Shown here one piece after another: positions 37,221 to 45,398 of a stretch of DNA of 64,000 nt. The DNA comes from Chitinophagaceae bacterium. Its GTDB lineage: Bacteria > Bacteroidota > Bacteroidia > Chitinophagales > Chitinophagaceae. The translations under genes were made by a program, and so were the position numbers. Position 1 is the first letter of the stretch. Each line of letters starts with the position of its first letter. Below the pieces are notes generated by a model. The model was not told where the DNA came from, searched no databases, and saw only the letters and a list, made by a program, of their open reading frames with translations. The stretch lies in contig JAGFIS010000039.1 in the NCBI GenBank assembly GCA_024103425.1, positions 62,001-126,000 of the forward strand, in the 5' to 3' direction.

Positions 37221-38273
37221 ATGGCAGTACTTGATTTTGCAGGCACTAAAGAAAATGTAATCACACGTGAAGAATTCCCTTTGTCTAAGGCACAGCAGGT
37301 TTTGAAAGATGAAGTAGTAGCCGTAATCGGATACGGTGTACAGGGCCCCGGACAAGCCTTAAACCAGAGGGATAATGGAATCAATGTAATTGTGGGACAG
37401 CGTAAAAATTCCAAAAGCTGGGATAAAGCTGTAGCTGACGGATTTGTAGAAGGAAAAGATCTGTTTGAAATTGAAGATGCACTACAGCGCGGTACTATCA
37501 TTTGCTATTTGCTGAGCGATGCGGCACAGATTGAACTCTGGCCTTTGGTAAAGAAATATCTTACACCGGGAAAGGCTTTGTATTTCTCTCACGGATTTGG
37601 TATTACTTACAACGACCAGACAGGTATTGTACCACCGGCTGATGTGGATGTGTTCTTAGTAGCACCAAAAGGAAGCGGCACCTCTCTGCGAAGGATGTTT
37701 TTGCAGGGACGCGGCCTGAACAGCAGCTATGCTATCTATCAGGATGCAACCGGAAAAGCATTTGACAGGGTAATTGCCCTTGGTATTGCTATCGGCTCGG
37801 GATACCTGTTTGAAACTACTTTCAAGAAAGAAGTTTATAGTGACCTGACCGGTGAGCGCGGTACGCTGATGGGTGCTATCCAGGGAATCTTTGCGGCTCA
37901 GTTTGAAACACTGAGAAAGAACGGCCACTCACCAAGCGAAGCCTTCAACGAGACAGTAGAAGAACTGACACAATCACTGATGCCTCTGGTAGCTGAAAAC
38001 GGAATGGACTGGATGTATGCCAACTGTTCTACCACTGCACAGCGCGGTGCATTAGACTGGTGGAAGAAGTTCAGAGATGCTACGTTGCCTGTGTTTGATG
38101 AACTCTATAAGAGTGTGGCAGCGGGTAAAGAAGCCGCTAAGTCTATTGAAAGTAACAGTAAATCTGACTATCGTGTACACCTGAACGAAGAGTTGAAAGA
38201 ACTGCGCGAGAGTGAAATGTGGCAGGCAGGTAAAGCAGTGAGAAACCTTCGTCCGGAAAATCAAGCAGTATAA
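37221..38273 (+). CDS. ilvC: Ketol-acid reductoisomerase
   Basis: NADPH-dependent isomerisation and reduction of acetolactate/acetohydroxybutyrate. 350 residues, class I size. The Rossmann motif GYGVQGPGQALNQRDNG and the cofactor loop VGQRKNSKSWDKA (Arg and Ser that suit NADPH) are followed by the C-terminal knotted domain with metal Asp/Glu in YSDLTGERGTLMGAIQG. It is 36 bp after ilvN and 5 bp before ilvA. Confidence 0.95.
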   Translation: MAVLDFAGTKENVITREEFPLSKAQQVLKDEVVAVIGYGVQGPGQALNQRDNGINVIVGQRKNSKSWDKAVADGFVEGKDLFEIEDALQRGTIICYLLSDAAQIELWPLVKKYLTPGKALYFSHGFGITYNDQTGIVPPADVDVFLVAPKGSGTSLRRMFLQGRGLNSSYAIYQDATGKAFDRVIALGIAIGSGYLFETTFKKEVYSDLTGERGTLMGAIQGIFAAQFETLRKNGHSPSEAFNETVEELTQSLMPLVAENGMDWMYANCSTTAQRGALDWWKKFRDATLPVFDELYKSVAAGKEAAKSIESNSKSDYRVHLNEELKELRESEMWQAGKAVRNLRPENQAV

Positions 38274-38278
38274 AGAAT

Positions 38279-39553
38279 ATGTTGCAACAAGAATCAGATA
38301 CTACTACAGTTACAGAGCTGCAATCCTTCGATTTCGGAGGAGCAACAGAAAGATTACGGGGTGTTGTGTTAAAGACTCCTCTTCAGTACAACACTAACCT
38401 GTCGAAGAAGTACGGTGCCAATATCTACCTCAAAAGAGAAGATATGCAGGTAGTGCGCTCCTACAAACTGCGGGGCGCGTACAACAAGATGAAAACGCTT
38501 ACTCCTGAGCAGATGAAGCGTGGTGTTGTTTGTGCAAGTGCAGGAAACCATGCACAGGGGTTTGCCTACAGTTGCCGGTTACTCAAAATCAAGGGTGTCA
38601 TCTTTATGCCGGTAATTACTCCGGGCCAGAAGATCAGTCATACCAAGATGTTTGGCGAAGATTATGTAGAGGTAAGGCTCGTGGGCGACACCTATGATGC
38701 ATGTGCTGCAGCAGCTAAGGAACATCAGCAGCAAACAGGCATGACTTTCATCCCTGCTTTTGATGATTTAAAGATTATTGAAGGCCAGGCAACGGTAGGT
38801 GTAGAGATTTTGAAAGAACTTTCTGATGTAGATTATCTGTTTATTCCGGTTGGCGGCGGCGGACTCGCATCAGGAACAGGAACCTACTTTAAGCAGTTCT
38901 CGCCCAGGACTAAAGTAATTGGAGTAGAGCCTGAGGGTGCACCGAGCTTATATAAAGCATTTGAAGCAGGCGGGCCCGTAACTCTAAGCACTATTGACAC
39001 TTTTGTTGACGGTGCCAGCGTAAAACGCACCGGCGATATTACCTACAGGATTTGCAGAGAGGTTTTAGCCGATCTGAAACTCATTCCTGAGGGTAAGGTA
39101 TGCTCCACTTTGCTGCATTTATATAATGAGGAAGGTATCATTGCAGAGCCTGCAGGAACGCTTTCCGTTGCTGCATTGGACGATTTTGCAGAAGAGATTA
39201 AAGGAAAAAATGTGGTCTGCATTATCAGCGGAGGAAATAACGATATCAGTCGTACAGCCGAAATGCAGGAAAGAGCATTGGTTTATGAAGGCATGAAGCA
39301 CTACTTCCTCATCAACTTCGCCCAGCGTCCGGGTGCATTGAAAGAGTTTGTCAATAACGTACTTTCAGAGAGTGATGACATCACCCTGTTTGAATATGTC
39401 AAGAAGATTAACCGCGAATCCGGTCCTGCCCTGGTAGGCATTGAGCAAAAACACCGGGCAGATTATCAGTTGTTGATAAGCAGGATGAAGGAGTTCAATG
39501 TTGACTTCAAAGAATTAAACGGTGTGGAAAAGGAGTTTAAGTTTCTTGTTTGA
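38279..39553 (+). CDS. ilvA: Threonine dehydratase (biosynthetic)
   Basis: Deaminates threonine to 2-oxobutyrate, the isoleucine-specific entry. 424 residues. The PLP lysine is in VVRSYKLRGAYNKM, with SAGNHAQGFA and the phosphate loop GGGGLASGTG. A single ACT-like regulatory domain lies at about 335-424 (HYFLINFAQRPGALKEFV), shorter than the double domain of E. coli IlvA; isoleucine feedback is likely but its strength cannot be judged. It is the last gene of the ilv operon. Confidence 0.94.
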   Translation: MLQQESDTTTVTELQSFDFGGATERLRGVVLKTPLQYNTNLSKKYGANIYLKREDMQVVRSYKLRGAYNKMKTLTPEQMKRGVVCASAGNHAQGFAYSCRLLKIKGVIFMPVITPGQKISHTKMFGEDYVEVRLVGDTYDACAAAAKEHQQQTGMTFIPAFDDLKIIEGQATVGVEILKELSDVDYLFIPVGGGGLASGTGTYFKQFSPRTKVIGVEPEGAPSLYKAFEAGGPVTLSTIDTFVDGASVKRTGDITYRICREVLADLKLIPEGKVCSTLLHLYNEEGIIAEPAGTLSVAALDDFAEEIKGKNVVCIISGGNNDISRTAEMQERALVYEGMKHYFLINFAQRPGALKEFVNNVLSESDDITLFEYVKKINRESGPALVGIEQKHRADYQLLISRMKEFNVDFKELNGVEKEFKFLV

Positions 39554-39580
39554 TATCATATACCATGAAGGGTAATGTTT

Positions 39581-39613
39581 ACGGCCGGTCTTGGAGGATT
39601 CCGGCCGTTTTTT
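39581..39613 (+). terminator. Intrinsic terminator of the ilv operon
   Basis: Perfect 8-bp stem ACGGCCGG / CCGGCCGT, 12-base loop, followed by a run of six T. Confidence 0.92.
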
Positions 39614-39748
39614 ATTGCGGGAAATAAGGGGATTCTCTATTAGGTGGCAGATTTATATACCGGAATTTTATTGAAATCAGGGTTTCGTGGTTTAATCATT
39701 CAACAGGTTTTAAAATCTCCATTTCATTCGTATTTTGTGCTCTGTCTT

Positions 39749-40897
39749 ATGTCAGCGAAGAAAGTTTTTGTAAGCGGTTGCTTTGATTTATTGCATAGCG
39801 GTCATGTAGCTTTTCTAAATGAGGCCGCTTCTTTTGGTGAATTATATGTTTGTATCGGTTCGGACCGGACAGTCAATGATCTGAAAGGCCGGTATCCTGT
39901 TACCAACCAGGATGAGCGTAAATACATGATCGATGCACTACGGTGTGTTCATGAATGCAGAATCAGCACGGGAAGTGGACTCCTGGATTTTGTCGATGAG
40001 CTCGAAGAAATCCGGCCGGATATTTTTGTAGTGAACGAAGACGGGCATACCCAGGCCAAAGAGCATTTGTGCAAGGAAAAAGGTATTGAGTATAAAGTGC
40101 TGAAGAGAATTCCGCATGAAAACCTACCGGCTCGATCGACAACTAAACTGCGTACTAACAGTATCATACCCTTCAGAATTGATATTGCGGGAGGGTGGCT
40201 GGATCAGCCTTATGTGTCAAAGTTCTATCCCGGACCTGTAATCACTATATCAATAGAACCGACGGTGGAGTTTAATAACCGCAGCGGCATGGCGAGCAGT
40301 TCGCGTAACAAGGCTATAGAATTGTGGAAGACGGTGATTCCGGCAGGCAATCCTGAACAGTTGGCTAAAGTGCTCTTCAGTTATGAAAACCCGCCGGGTA
40401 CACAGCAAATCTCGGGATCACAAGATTCAATTGGAATTGTATTTCCCGGCCTGAACAAATTGAACTATAAAAGTGGTGATTACTGGCCTGCTTCCATTGA
40501 AAGTGTTTACGATGAAGATATCCTTCAATGGTTAGAAGATAAAATCTACCTGCTGACACTCGGTCCTCGTGTAGGCACCTACGATGTACTGGCTGATACC
40601 AATATTAACGAAGAAAATGCAAAGGCTTTGGCTGATGCGGCCGAAGGCTGCTGGGAAGCCATCCTGAGAAAAGATCTGCAGAGCTTTGGTAAGTATTTTA
40701 CTGATTCTTTCTACAGCCAGATAAAGATGTTCCCGAGAATGGTCGATGATGAAATTATGAGTCTGGTCGATCAGTATAAAGATCAGTGTGTCGGTTATAA
40801 ACTCTCCGGTTCGGGAGGCGGAGGTTATCTCATCCTGATCAGCGATAGGGATATTGATAATGCATTGCGAATAAAAATCAGAAGGAGAGACGATTAA
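39749..40897 (+). CDS. Fusion of a cytidylyltransferase-type domain with a GHMP-kinase-like domain
   Basis: 382 residues from the ATG at 39749; a longer frame from 39644 adds 35 residues that look unrelated. Residues 1-135 are a nucleotidyltransferase with the HxGH signature SGCFDLLHSGHV; the second motif, usually RTxGISTT, reads LPARSTTKL. Residues about 145-382 are GHMP-kinase-like: RIDIAGGWLDQPYVSKF and the closing KLSGSGGGGYLIL are clear, but the central ATP loop (normally PxxxGLGSS) reads PPGTQQISGSQDSIG and may be inactive. The mutarotase gene 10 bp downstream suggests activation of a free sugar to a phosphate and then a nucleotide sugar. That is inference; the substrate (fucose, rhamnose, a heptose or other) is unknown. 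It differs from Fkp, which uses another nucleotidyltransferase family. Confidence 0.8.
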   Translation: MSAKKVFVSGCFDLLHSGHVAFLNEAASFGELYVCIGSDRTVNDLKGRYPVTNQDERKYMIDALRCVHECRISTGSGLLDFVDELEEIRPDIFVVNEDGHTQAKEHLCKEKGIEYKVLKRIPHENLPARSTTKLRTNSIIPFRIDIAGGWLDQPYVSKFYPGPVITISIEPTVEFNNRSGMASSSRNKAIELWKTVIPAGNPEQLAKVLFSYENPPGTQQISGSQDSIGIVFPGLNKLNYKSGDYWPASIESVYDEDILQWLEDKIYLLTLGPRVGTYDVLADTNINEENAKALADAAEGCWEAILRKDLQSFGKYFTDSFYSQIKMFPRMVDDEIMSLVDQYKDQCVGYKLSGSGGGGYLILISDRDIDNALRIKIRRRDD

Positions 40898-40907
40898 TCC
40901 GGTTTTT

Positions 40908-41240
40908 ATGAGTAAAAGATATTGCCTGGCTCTGGATCTCAAAGATGATCCTCAATTAATTGCTGAATACGAGCTATGGCACCGCAATGTGTGGCCTGAG
41001 ATAATTGCTTCCATTAAAGATTCAGGCATTGAAAAGATGCAGATTTACCGGACGGGCAACCGGCTTTTTATGATCATGGAAACCACAGACGACTTTTCGT
41101 TTGAAAGAAAAGCAGCGATGGATGCTGCCAATACCAAAGCGCAGGAATGGGAAGAGTTGATGTGGAAGTTTCAACAACCATTGCCTTTCGCAAAGGAAGG
41201 AGAGAAGTGGGTGTTGATGGACAAGATTTTTGAATTGTAA
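40908..41240 (+). CDS. L-rhamnose/L-fucose mutarotase family protein
   Basis: 110 residues of the RhaM fold (dimeric ferredoxin-like). RYCLALDLKDDPQLIAEYELWHRNVWPEI holds the catalytic-type His near residue 26, then IYRTGNRLFMIMETTDDFSF and a Trp-rich C-terminal half ending WVLMDKIFEL. Family members interconvert alpha and beta anomers of 6-deoxy-L-sugars. It is probably cotranscribed with the fusion gene 10 bp upstream. Confidence 0.88.
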   Translation: MSKRYCLALDLKDDPQLIAEYELWHRNVWPEIIASIKDSGIEKMQIYRTGNRLFMIMETTDDFSFERKAAMDAANTKAQEWEELMWKFQQPLPFAKEGEKWVLMDKIFEL

Positions 41241-41350
41241 TTTTATGGTGAGGTGGGTTTGGGGTACAAGCGGGATCCTCATTATTGGAAAAACTAGTCA
41301 TGCCGGACTCGATCCTGCATCTCATTACGATTAGGCGATAATAGCCTTGT

Positions 41351-41369
41351 CCTGAGTTGCAAACTCAGG
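41351..41369. repeat. Isolated perfect palindrome
   Basis: CCTGAGTT-GCA-AACTCAGG, 8-bp arms and a 3-base loop, with no T run. It looks like a dispersed intergenic palindrome of a different type from those next to the transposase. Confidence 0.5.
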
Positions 41370-41450
41370 GCAGCGACGTAAATTGTAGATTTTAGTTTCT
41401 TTCCAATCATGTGGCTTGTTTCAATTTATAAGTTAATTATCGATAGCAAT

Positions 41451-41525
41451 AGAGCCCTGTAAGGGCGATATCCTAATAGCAAAAAATCAACAACAATTTT
41501 AACCCCACCGGGGCGGCATATTAAT
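41451..41525 (-). repeat. Two REP-like units upstream of the transposase, inverted orientation
   Basis: Units at 41451-41479 and 41501-41525. Read on the minus strand each has the form ATTA..ATAT(G/C)..GCCC-palindrome, the same layout as the downstream units in plus orientation. Each carries a short GC hairpin (GCCCTTACAGGGC; CCCCGGTGGGG). Confidence 0.6.
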
Positions 41526-41610
41526 CGGATATAACACAAATGATCAGCAGGTCAGATTAAATACAGTTCGGTATATTTGGTTAAATCAGATACCTGATTG
41601 ATTCCAAAAC

Positions 41611-42078
41611 ATGGCAAATACATACACGCAATTATATGTTCATATTGTCTTTGCCGTGAAAGGCAGATCAAACCTCATTTCAAAAAAATGGAGAGAGGGG
41701 CTTTGTAAATATATCTCCGGTATCATTACCAATAAGAGCCAAAAGTTAATGGTTATAAATGGTATGCCAGATCATATCCATTTATTAGTGGGTATGAAGC
41801 CCGATTGTAATCTTTCGGATTTGGTCAGAGATATTAAATCCAATTCTTCCAGATGGATAAATGAAAGAAAAAAGGTGATGGGAAAATTTGAATGGCAAAC
41901 CGGTTATGGCGCTTTTAGTGTTGGTAATTCTCAGGTAACATCCGTTGTCAATTATATTTTAAATCAAGAGGAGCATCACAAGAAAAAGACATTCAGAGAA
42001 GAGTATGTTGACTTCCTTGATTCATACAAGATCGAATTCAAGCCGGAATATCTTTTTGAAGATTACGGAGATGAATAG
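41611..42078 (+). CDS. REP-associated tyrosine (IS200-family Y1) transposase
   Basis: 155 residues. The HUH motif is HIH at 55-57 (NGMPDHIHLLVG). The catalytic tyrosine is probably Tyr115 in VVNYILNQEEHH. YVHIVFAVKGR opens the fold. Y1 enzymes cut and join single-stranded DNA at hairpins; the REP-associated group is often domesticated and keeps genomic palindromes mobile or processed. All catalytic residues are present, so it may be active. No accessory TnpB gene is next to it. Confidence 0.9.
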   Translation: MANTYTQLYVHIVFAVKGRSNLISKKWREGLCKYISGIITNKSQKLMVINGMPDHIHLLVGMKPDCNLSDLVRDIKSNSSRWINERKKVMGKFEWQTGYGAFSVGNSQVTSVVNYILNQEEHHKKKTFREEYVDFLDSYKIEFKPEYLFEDYGDE

Positions 42079-42080
42079 TA

Positions 42081-42200
42081 ATATGTCGCTCCTCCGGAGC
42101 TCAATGTGATTTGATTGTTTTTCTATTAAGATATCGCTTCTCCGAAGCTCATTTGGTCTAATTGTCTCTCTATTAATATGACACTTCTCCGAAGCTTGAG
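42081..42200 (+). repeat. Three REP-like units downstream of the transposase
   Basis: Units at 42081-42106, 42131-42152 and 42176-42200, spaced about 50 bp, each ATATgTCGCTyCTCCGrrGCTC-like with a compact palindrome (GCTCCTCCGGAGC, GCTTCTCCGAAGC, CTTCTCCGAAG). They are preceded by CTATTAA in the last two copies. Confidence 0.65.
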
Positions 42201-42279
42201 GAATCGATTTTTGAAGAGATCTTTATTCAACAAAAGATCCCAACAGAAACGGCTTTTAAATACTGTTATTCTGTGTATT

Positions 42280-43467
42280 TCAATTCTCCTTCCTGATCAA
42301 CCCATCATACAAGGCATTCGTAACCTCCCTGATAACACCATTAAATCCATCCACATACCGCTGGTCACAGCCATTGCTGATCACTACAATTCCAAATTTT
42401 TTCTTGGGTTCAAAGAACATTGAACTGTAAAGCCCATATGCTACACCCGTATGCCCGATTAGCATTTTGCCCTCTATAAGGTTAGTAGTGGTGTGCAATC
42501 CCATTCCGTAAAGTTCTTTTTGAGAAAGCGGTTTGCGCATTTCCATTTCGTGATTCTTCCTGATGATGCGGACGCCATTGAGCTTTCCACCGTTCATGTG
42601 CATCATCATATATTTTGCGAGGTCTCTTGCCGATATTTTCATCCCGCCGGTAGGAGAGAAGATGGGAGTACTGTAACCCATTACATATTGCTCGATTTCT
42701 TTTTTGCGGCTTGCATAGGCATCAGGTGAAACAAAGAATTTGGCCGAATCCCAATTGTATTCATAAATAGGAGCAAAGAGATTAGCATCCAACTCGTCAA
42801 TATTATAACCACCATAAAGCCCTAAAGGAGTGAGCACATGGTCAACCACATAATGGTCGAACCGCTCGCCGGAGATTCTTTCCAGAATTGTCCCTGCAAT
42901 ATTCAGATTCAGATTGCAGTACTGATAATCCGTCCCGGGAGCATAATCGTTGTAACATTTTTCTGTGTTCTTGTTTTTCGCAGGATTAATAACATCCAAA
43001 GTGTAGTATCCATTCGCATCGCTCAGGCTGGAGGTGTGCGACAAAATCATCCGCAGAGTGATCCTGGTGTCGGGGAATTTAGGGTTGCGGATTTTGAAAC
43101 CTACCAGGTCACTGACATCGTCATCCAATGTCAGCCTTTTCTTTTCAACCTGCTGCATGAGAGACGTAACCGTGAACGACTTCGAGATAGATGCAATCCT
43201 GAAGATATTATTGTTTTCTAACGGTGTTTTCTTTTCGAGGTCTTTATATCCGAAAGACTTGTTGTAGATCATTTTTCCGTCTTTTACAACAGCGACTGAT
43301 AATCCTACAGTGGGCCGGCGTTGCATAATCGCCATAATACTGTCTTCAAATGCATTTTGATTCTGAGCAAAGACAGGCAGGGTAAACAGAAAAAGAATTC
43401 CTAAAAATAGAATGTCTTTCACTCCTGACGGAATGAAAGACTTGCAGATATTTTCAACCTTTAGCAT
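42280..43467 (-). CDS. Secreted serine hydrolase, class C beta-lactamase fold
   Basis: 395 residues. The signal peptide ends near residue 34 (PVFAQ). The catalytic SxxK is S93-I-S-K96, the YxN motif is in DYQYCNLNLN (near 183), and the third motif reads HTG in GHTGVAYG. These are the residues of the penicillin-binding-protein-like/serine beta-lactamase superfamily. Members include D-aminopeptidases, esterases and AmpC-like lactamases; with this gene in isolation the substrate, and any antibiotic resistance, cannot be claimed. The peptide transporter gene 27 bp upstream on the same strand may share its transcript. Confidence 0.88.
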   Translation of the reverse strand: MLKVENICKSFIPSGVKDILFLGILFLFTLPVFAQNQNAFEDSIMAIMQRRPTVGLSVAVVKDGKMIYNKSFGYKDLEKKTPLENNNIFRIASISKSFTVTSLMQQVEKKRLTLDDDVSDLVGFKIRNPKFPDTRITLRMILSHTSSLSDANGYYTLDVINPAKNKNTEKCYNDYAPGTDYQYCNLNLNIAGTILERISGERFDHYVVDHVLTPLGLYGGYNIDELDANLFAPIYEYNWDSAKFFVSPDAYASRKKEIEQYVMGYSTPIFSPTGGMKISARDLAKYMMMHMNGGKLNGVRIIRKNHEMEMRKPLSQKELYGMGLHTTTNLIEGKMLIGHTGVAYGLYSSMFFEPKKKFGIVVISNGCDQRYVDGFNGVIREVTNALYDGLIRKEN

Positions 43468-43494
43468 TGTGCTGCATATTTTAATTAATTGTAG

Positions 43495-45141
43495 TTAGTG
43501 CACGCCTTTTTCCTTCATGATCCGGTTTAGCCATTTCAGTAATGACACCATGATGAGCGTGGCAATCAACAACAGCACAAAGTTGAGCCAGAAGTAATTG
43601 GCCTTGTTCTCATAATTATCCCACATCGTCGCAAGAACTCCCGATAATTTATTTCCGATAGATGTTGCCAGGAACCAGCCTCCCATCATCAGAGATGTAA
43701 TCCTGACCGGACTCAGTTTGGATACTAATGATAATCCCATCGGGCTCAGGAACAGTTCTCCTGCCGTTATCACGCCGTAGCTGAAAATCAGCCACCAGAC
43801 ACTCGACTTCTCTACTCCATTCTTACCAACGTAAACAGCAGCTACCATAAATAATACTGACAATGCGGACAAGAATAAGCCGTAGGCGATTTTTGTTGCT
43901 GTAGTCGGTTCCCTGTTTTTTCGCCGCAGATAACTGAAGAGTGCTACTATTAACGGTGTGAGTACAATCACCCAGAATGGATTAATCGACTGGCTCAGAT
44001 TCGTTGCCCACAATTCGGCCGTTTCTCCTTCTTTTGGCAATTTATCGGGAGGGACGTTTTTAAAGTAAGTCGGGTAGTCATAATCTTTGATGACTTCTCC
44101 GTTTTCTTTCTGCAACCGGAAAGCGTGGTCGTATCTCGCTACCGAGTCTTTAGTGTATGCAACCGTCTGTGAGAACTTTAGTGTATTAAAGACTTTTCCC
44201 ATTGTACCGCTCACTTCCCTGTCGGTATATCTGTCAGCCCAGGTGTTGAGCGCGCTTCCGTTTTGTTTGAAGACTGCCCAGAACAAAATGACAACTGCAA
44301 AGATGGCAAGCAACGCCGCTATAGGCCGTTTCTCGTCTGCGGAAGCTTTCACATAAATTGAGATAAAGAAATAAATGACCGGCAGGCAGGCAAAGATGAA
44401 AGCATCAGTACTGTCTGATCCGAAGATTGAACCCGGAATAAACCATCCGATGATTCCTGAAATAATAGAAGGCACCAAAATCACAAGTACAATCTTCGTA
44501 AAAGGCATATCACCCTCTCTGACTCCTTTTTTCACATCGGCCTCCTTGTAGTGTTTCGTGCCGACAATGAAGGTGATGACACCTATAAACATGCCGACAC
44601 CTGCCAGCAGGAAAGCATAGCTCCATCCAACCGTGTTGTAGAGAACTGCTCCGAAAAAATTGCAGACGAAGGCACCAATATTAATGCCCATATAGAAGAT
44701 GTTGTACCCTTCGTCTTTTCTGTCTGAAAACTGCGGAGTAGAATAAACATTACCCAACAGTGTAGATATATTCGGTTTGAAGAATCCGTTTCCGACAATC
44801 ACCAGAAACATTGATAAGTAAAGAGCAGAAAGGTTATGAATTGCCATGATGCAATAACCTATTCCCATCAATAAACCGCCGATGATGATTGACTTCCGGT
44901 ATCCGAAGTATCTGTCTGCAATGAGTCCCCCAAGAAACGGTGTAATATAAACTAATGCTATGAATGTACCGTACAGGTCAGATGCCTCTGCTTCGGTCAT
45001 TGCAAATCCCTGTCTTACATCTTTCAAATAAAGGGTAAAGATTCCCAGCATCAGATAATATCCAAAGCGTTCCCACATTTCAGACAGGAAAAGGAAAGGG
45101 AGAGCGCGGGGGTGTTTTCTTTCTGTAACAGTAGTATTCAT
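43495..45141 (-). CDS. Proton-dependent oligopeptide (POT/PTR) transporter
   Basis: 548 residues from the ATG at 45141. An upstream in-frame start at 45201 adds 20 residues that do not look conserved; MNTTVTERKHPRALPFLF is the usual POT beginning. The ExxER motif appears as EMWERFGYY in helix 1 (proton coupling). The PTR signature GGLIADRYFGYRKSIIIGG and FNIFYMGINIGAFVC-type motif (here YNIFYMGINIGAF) follow. Around 14 helices with a central loop of about 70 residues are expected. It imports di- and tripeptides, which fits the secreted peptidases in this window. Confidence 0.93.
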   Translation of the reverse strand: MNTTVTERKHPRALPFLFLSEMWERFGYYLMLGIFTLYLKDVRQGFAMTEAEASDLYGTFIALVYITPFLGGLIADRYFGYRKSIIIGGLLMGIGYCIMAIHNLSALYLSMFLVIVGNGFFKPNISTLLGNVYSTPQFSDRKDEGYNIFYMGINIGAFVCNFFGAVLYNTVGWSYAFLLAGVGMFIGVITFIVGTKHYKEADVKKGVREGDMPFTKIVLVILVPSIISGIIGWFIPGSIFGSDSTDAFIFACLPVIYFFISIYVKASADEKRPIAALLAIFAVVILFWAVFKQNGSALNTWADRYTDREVSGTMGKVFNTLKFSQTVAYTKDSVARYDHAFRLQKENGEVIKDYDYPTYFKNVPPDKLPKEGETAELWATNLSQSINPFWVIVLTPLIVALFSYLRRKNREPTTATKIAYGLFLSALSVLFMVAAVYVGKNGVEKSSVWWLIFSYGVITAGELFLSPMGLSLVSKLSPVRITSLMMGGWFLATSIGNKLSGVLATMWDNYENKANYFWLNFVLLLIATLIMVSLLKWLNRIMKEKGVH

Positions 45142-45260
45142 AGCAGCTATTTTAATATTTTGAACTCTTAAAGAAAGAGAATTTTTCTGACAAAACACCA
45201 AAAGAGCTGCAGATAAACAGACTCCGCTTTAAAATATATATCAGTAATCTTTTTTGAATG

Positions 45261-45398
45261 CTAACAAGCAACCATTCCCAGTAGCCAGTAAACGATAATA
45301 AATACAACGATTGCACCCAGACAGCCGCCTCCCAGTACTCTGCCGCCGTAACGACGAGCCGCAAAAAAGGCAATTATAGTTTTCCAGAATCTGTTCAT
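45261..45398 (-). CDS. Small single-span membrane protein, 45 residues
   Basis: ATG at 45398, TAG at 45261. An amphipathic, basic N terminus (MNRFWKTIIAFFAARRYGGR) leads into a glycine-rich turn and one membrane helix of about 20 residues (GAIVVFIIVYWLLGM), ending VAC. It is too short for common gene callers. It lies 119 bp upstream of the peptide transporter on the same strand, with 168-bp repeats behind it. The positive-inside rule predicts a cytosolic N terminus. Function unknown; the orderly composition makes it more than a chance frame. Confidence 0.55.
   Translation of the reverse strand: MNRFWKTIIAFFAARRYGGRVLGGGCLGAIVVFIIVYWLLGMVAC

Larger units (their letters stand above)
41241..41610 (+). 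other. Intergenic region with palindromic repeats before the transposase
   Basis: 370 bp without a gene. It contains an 8-bp perfect hairpin (CCTGAGTT-GCA-AACTCAGG, 41351-41369) and the two REP-like units at 41451-41525. No promoter is convincing. Confidence 0.6.
41451..42200 (+). mobile_element. REP-associated transposase unit (IS200-like) with flanking palindromes
   Basis: The transposase gene sits between two inverted-orientation palindromic units on its left and three plus-orientation units on its right. IS200-like elements have no terminal inverted repeats or target duplications and recognise hairpins, so the exact borders cannot be fixed from sequence alone. Confidence 0.6.

Noticed and set aside
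42280-43467. Calling the serine hydrolase a beta-lactamase resistance gene
   Set aside because: The SxxK/YxN/HTG residues are shared by esterases and peptidases of the same fold; nothing here shows antibiotic hydrolysis.
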